Part shown: positions 4,347 to 7,458 of the stretch, piece after piece | Layout of the letters: each line of letters begins with the position of its first letter | Position numbering within the stretch: the stretch's first letter is position 1 | Assembly (NCBI GenBank): GCA_031273965.1 | Contig: JAISQX010000092.1 | Location: forward strand, 1 to 7,458 | DNA: 7,458 nucleotides | Source: Clostridiales bacterium | Lineage (GTDB): Bacteria; Bacillota; Clostridia; Christensenellales; JAISNN01 | Reading direction: 5' to 3' | Translations under genes and position numbers: made by a program | The notes under the pieces: model-generated | The model's input: only the letters and a program-made list of their open reading frames with translations | Told to the model about the DNA's origin: nothing | The model's database searches: none

Positions 4347-6977
4347 ATGTCAGAAACAAAAAAATACGTTTATCTTTTTTCGGAGGCCGACGGCGGGAAC
4401 AAAGCGCTTTTCGGGGGTAAAGGCGCAAATTTAGCCGAGATGACCAAGCTTGGTATGCCGGTGCCGCAAGGCTTTATCGTTACGACGGAGGCTTGCACAA
4501 AGTATTACGCCGACGGGAAAAAGATATCGCAAGAGGTCGGCGAGCAGATTTTTAAGAAATTAGCGGAGGTGGAGAGGCTTCAGGGAAAGAAATTCGGAGA
4601 TAAAGAAAATCCTTATCTGGTATCCGTTCGCTCCGGGGCGCGCGCTTCAATGCCCGGAATGATGGATACGATATTAAACCTGGGTTTAAACGACGTTTCG
4701 GTAGAGGGATTGGCTAAACTGACGAACAATCCGAGGTTTGCATACGACTGTTACAGACGTTTTATACAGATGTACAGCGACGTTGTAGTCGGAGTGGGCA
4801 AGTCGGCTTTTGAAAAATTTATCGACGAATACAAAACCGAATTGGGCATTAAGCACGATACGGAATTTACCGCGGATAATTTGAAGACGCTCATTTCGCG
4901 TTATAAAGCGTATTATAAAAAAGAAATGAAGACCGATTTTCCGCAAGACCCGAGAGAGCAATTGATAGGAGCCGTGGAAGCGGTTTTCCGTTCGTGGGAT
5001 AATCCCCGCGCCGTCGTCTATCGCAGAATGAACGATATTCCGTCGGGCTGGGGAACGGCGGTCAACGTGCAATCGATGGTTTTTGGCAATATGGGCGAAA
5101 CATCCGGCACGGGCGTGGCGTTTACGAGAGACCCCTCCACGGGAGAAAACAAGCTTTACGGAGAGTTCCTTTTGAACGCTCAGGGAGAGGACGTCGTCGC
5201 GGGTATAAGAACGCCGCTTAAACTTGAAAAACTTCAAGAAATCAATAGGGAAGCCTATAATCAATTTGTCGATATAGCCGCGAAGCTAGAACGTCATTAT
5301 AAAGATATGCAGGATATGGAATTTACCATAGAAAAAGGCAAACTGTATATGCTTCAGACGCGAAACGGCAAGAGAACGGCTCAGGCGGCCATAAAAATCG
5401 CCGTCGATTTGGTAAAGGAAGGAAAGCTTACCGAAAAAGAAGCGCTCTTAAAGATAGAGCCTAAGCAGCTTGATTCTCTCTTGCATCCGCAGTTCGACTC
5501 AAAGGCGTTAAAACAGGCGAAGCCTATATCTAAGGGGCTTCCGGCATCTCCTGGCGCGGCGCAAGGAAGAATCTGCTTTACTCAAGAAGAGGCTTTGGAA
5601 AAAGCCCGTAACGGCAAGGTAATTCTCGTAAGGCTTGAGACCTCTCCGGAGGACATAGAGGGAATGAACGTTGCCGAAGGACTTTTGACGGCGCGCGGAG
5701 GAATGACGTCGCATGCCGCCGTCGTTGCGCGCGGAATGGGAAAGTGTTGCGTGGCGGGCTGTCAGGAGCTTGAAATAGACGAGGAAAACAGGACGCTCGT
5801 AGTAGCGGGAAAGAAATATACGGGAGTCGATTATATTTCGCTCGACGGCTCCACCGGAAACATTTATGCGGGAAAGATTGACGTGGTACCCGCCGAATTA
5901 TCCGCGGATTACAACACGATTATGGAATGGGCGGATAAATACAAGGCGCTGACGGTGAGGACGAACGCGGACACTCCGTCGGACGCCGCGCAAGCCGTGA
6001 CGTTCGGAGCTAAGGGTATAGGACTTTGCAGAACCGAGCATATGTTCTTCGCCGAGGACAGAATAGCCGCGGTGAGGGAAATGATACTTTCGACAAGCGA
6101 AGCCGGAAGAAGAACCGCGCTCAGAAAACTCTTGCCTATGCAGAGAGAGGATTTTATAGGCATATATCTGGCGATGGGTGAATTGCCCGTAACCATAAGA
6201 TACTTGGATCCGCCGCTTCACGAATTTCTTCCGCATAAGGATGAGGAAATTTCCGCTCTCGCAAAAGAAATGGGAGTTGGGTTTGACGCTCTTAAGGCGA
6301 CGGTAAACAGCTTACACGAATTTAATCCTATGATGGGACACAGAGGCTGCCGTTTGGCGGTTTCTTATCCGGAGATAGCCGAGATGCAAACGCAAGCGGT
6401 CATAGAAGCGGCTATTTACGTGAATAAAAAAGGAATAAAGGTAAAGCCTGAGATAATGATACCGCTTGTCGGCGACGTCAAGGAATTTAAATTCGTAAAG
6501 GAAATAGTCGATAGAATAGCCGCCGATGTAATGGAAAAAAACGATTATAAGTTGGATTATACGGTTGGCACCATGGTGGAGATACCGCGCGCGGCGCTTC
6601 TCGCCGACGAGATAGCTAAGGAAGCGGCGTTTTTCTCCTTCGGCACGAACGATTTGACTCAGATGACTTTCGGATTTAGCCGCGACGATTCGGGAAAATT
6701 CCTTGAGGACTACTATGCGACAAAGATTTTTGAAAGCGATCCTTTTGCAAAGCTTGACCAAGCGGGAGTAGGCAAGCTTATAAAAATGGCGGCGGAGTTA
6801 GGAAAATCGACGAACGCTCATATTAAGCTCGGCATATGCGGAGAACACGGCGGCGACCCGTCTTCCATAGAGTTCTGTCATAACATAGGGCTTAATTATG
6901 TTTCTTGCTCGCCTTTTAGAGTGCCTATCGCAAGGCTTGCGGCGGCGCATGCAAACATAAAAAATCCCAGAGGATAG
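4347..6977 (+). CDS. ppdK: Pyruvate, phosphate dikinase
   Basis: Interconverts ATP + Pi + pyruvate and AMP + PPi + PEP in the cytosol. In anaerobes it often runs in the glycolytic direction with PPi or supplies PEP for biosynthesis. Its 876 residues agree with the roughly 874-residue Clostridium symbiosum enzyme. The N-terminal ATP-grasp part shows FGGKGANLAEM (22-32), SVRSGARASMPGMMDTILN (93-111), ETSGTGVAFTRDPSTGE (251-267), LNAQGEDVVAGIRTP (276-290) and LQTRNGKRTA (336-345). The central swivelling domain carries TARGGMTSHAAVVARGMG (448-465) with phosphorylated His456 preceded by Thr454, the regulatory threonine in plant enzymes. The C-terminal PEP barrel shows GIGLCRTEHMF (557-567), MVEIPRAAL, FFSFGTNDLTQM (762-773) and GICGEHGGDPSS (829-840) with catalytic Cys831. 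GGAGG (4338-4342) lies four bases before the ATG. All landmarks are intact. It follows a leader with two possible promoters and is followed by a repeat-rich spacer. Confidence 0.98.
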   Translation: MSETKKYVYLFSEADGGNKALFGGKGANLAEMTKLGMPVPQGFIVTTEACTKYYADGKKISQEVGEQIFKKLAEVERLQGKKFGDKENPYLVSVRSGARASMPGMMDTILNLGLNDVSVEGLAKLTNNPRFAYDCYRRFIQMYSDVVVGVGKSAFEKFIDEYKTELGIKHDTEFTADNLKTLISRYKAYYKKEMKTDFPQDPREQLIGAVEAVFRSWDNPRAVVYRRMNDIPSGWGTAVNVQSMVFGNMGETSGTGVAFTRDPSTGENKLYGEFLLNAQGEDVVAGIRTPLKLEKLQEINREAYNQFVDIAAKLERHYKDMQDMEFTIEKGKLYMLQTRNGKRTAQAAIKIAVDLVKEGKLTEKEALLKIEPKQLDSLLHPQFDSKALKQAKPISKGLPASPGAAQGRICFTQEEALEKARNGKVILVRLETSPEDIEGMNVAEGLLTARGGMTSHAAVVARGMGKCCVAGCQELEIDEENRTLVVAGKKYTGVDYISLDGSTGNIYAGKIDVVPAELSADYNTIMEWADKYKALTVRTNADTPSDAAQAVTFGAKGIGLCRTEHMFFAEDRIAAVREMILSTSEAGRRTALRKLLPMQREDFIGIYLAMGELPVTIRYLDPPLHEFLPHKDEEISALAKEMGVGFDALKATVNSLHEFNPMMGHRGCRLAVSYPEIAEMQTQAVIEAAIYVNKKGIKVKPEIMIPLVGDVKEFKFVKEIVDRIAADVMEKNDYKLDYTVGTMVEIPRAALLADEIAKEAAFFSFGTNDLTQMTFGFSRDDSGKFLEDYYATKIFESDPFAKLDQAGVGKLIKMAAELGKSTNAHIKLGICGEHGGDPSSIEFCHNIGLNYVSCSPFRVPIARLAAAHANIKNPRG

Positions 6978-7039
6978 AGGACAAAACCGACGCTTAGAGC
7001 TTGTAAAAGATAAGCGATAACGATAATAAAAAAACATTC

Positions 7040-7151
7040 AACGAACGACGAATAGCGAACAACCGAGGAAGAAATAACGAATATATCGCCTATGAAGCGG
7101 TGTAATTCTATTATGTTTAGAATCGAATTTTTTGCGCGTTGTTCGTTATTT
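7040..7151. repeat. Three related motif copies complementary to one downstream segment
   Basis: AACGAACGAC (7040-7049), AATAGCGAACAAC (7051-7063) and AAATAACGAA (7072-7081) are variants of one motif in direct orientation. Each can pair with the same segment GTTGTTCGTTATT (7138-7150, extended to T7151): the second over 13 bp with one G-U, the third over 10 perfect bp, the first with one mismatch. The second pairing can be extended by four outer pairs (7047-7050 with 7151-7154). The whole block spans about 110 bases of the ppdK downstream spacer and encodes nothing visible. It could be competing RNA structures, a protein-binding array, or the remnant of a small inverted-repeat element. Confidence 0.5.
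7105..7133 (+). terminator. Weak terminator-like hairpin after ppdK
   Basis: ATTCTA (7105-7110) pairs with TAGAAT (7118-7123) around a seven-base loop, and a run of six T follows at 7128-7133. The stem is short and AT-rich and the T-run is offset by four bases, so it is a poor but possible intrinsic terminator. It lies within the loop of the larger repeat structure. Nothing better is seen between ppdK and the next gene. Confidence 0.3.
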
Positions 7152-7184
7152 GTTATCTAAAAGAATTTTTGAACGAGGCAGAGT

Positions 7185-7454
7185 ATGTCGGAACAAAAAA
7201 TGATAAAATCACAAAAATTGATATTGACGGCGGCAATTATTATCGTCGTTTGTTCCCTTGCCGGCGCGGGTATTTTGGCTTATAATCTTTTGGTGAAAAA
7301 TAAGCGGAAAGACGAGACGGAGCCTCCTAAACAAAACGAAAGTTTTAGAGATATAGCCGCAATAATTGTTCCCGACGGTTCGATAAGCGCGTATAAGAGA
7401 GAATGGGCGGATTATGCCGCTGTAATTCATAGCGATAAAGATATTCGCTTTTGA
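7185..7454 (+). CDS. Short single-pass membrane protein, unknown
   Basis: An 89-residue reading frame that I do not recognise. The N-terminus MSEQKMIKSQK is polar and lysine-rich, then residues 12-37 form one hydrophobic segment (starting LILTAAIIIVVCSLAGAG), followed by KNKRKDE and about 45 polar residues. This predicts a signal-anchor protein; without a clear cleavage site or lipobox it is probably not secreted, and the lysines on both sides make the orientation uncertain. GAGG (7175-7178) six bases before the ATG supports the start. The TGA at 7452-7454 leaves only four bases in the window, so a frameshifted or truncated longer envelope protein cannot be excluded. The spacer before it and the absence of a shared theme with ppdK suggest a separate unit. 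Confidence 0.6.
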   Translation: MSEQKMIKSQKLILTAAIIIVVCSLAGAGILAYNLLVKNKRKDETEPPKQNESFRDIAAIIVPDGSISAYKREWADYAAVIHSDKDIRF

Positions 7455-7458
7455 GAAT

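Noticed and set aside
4686..5264. A 192-residue antisense frame within ppdK, with other long antisense frames at 6312-6761 and 923-1381.
   Set aside because: They lie opposite well-conserved coding sequence (ppdK, trpB), have arginine/histidine/serine-rich shadow composition and no ribosome sites.
1..7458. Phage, transposon, toxin-antitoxin, defence or CRISPR content.
   Set aside because: All sizeable coding space is taken by recognisable metabolic genes, and no integrase, transposase, regular repeat array or tRNA is visible on either strand.

Overview
The window looks like ordinary chromosomal DNA of a low-to-middle GC bacterium, most likely a Bacillota/Clostridia-type anaerobe. The clues are strong GGAGG-type ribosome sites, TATAAT-type -10 boxes, heavy use of ATA (Ile) and AGA (Arg) codons, a stand-alone TSCPD protein, a Clostridium-type pyruvate phosphate dikinase and a hexameric-type glutamate dehydrogenase. 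This placement is inferred from the sequence alone. All supported genes are on the + strand.

Region 1 (1-2207) is the 3' end of a tryptophan operon. It holds the tail of trpF (stop overlaps the next start), a complete trpB beginning with GTG, a 125-base spacer with two inverted repeats, and a complete trpA. Together these carry out the last steps of tryptophan synthesis: phosphoribosylanthranilate isomerisation, then indole-glycerol phosphate plus serine to tryptophan. TrpA has Glu where the classical catalytic Asp60 sits.

Region 2 (2208-4076) holds gdhA (ammonia assimilation or glutamate catabolism) behind its own extended -10 promoter, then a small TSCPD-domain protein of unknown function behind a promoter overlapped by an inverted repeat.

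Region 3 (4077-6977) opens with a very strong 18-bp hairpin and a structured-looking leader with two candidate promoters, then ppdK (PEP/pyruvate interconversion using PPi/AMP or ATP/Pi).

Region 4 (6978-7458) has a repeat-rich spacer in which three upstream copies of one motif are all complementary to a single downstream segment. A short single-pass membrane protein of unknown function follows.

The genes are central amino-acid and carbon metabolism: PpdK handles PEP, a precursor of the aromatic pathway that ends in tryptophan, and GdhA links 2-oxoglutarate to glutamate. I see no defence system, mobile element gene, CRISPR array, tRNA or rRNA, and nothing I can defend as a previously undescribed system. 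The points most worth checking are the TrpA substitution, the trpB-trpA spacer, the ppdK leader and the repeat cluster after ppdK.
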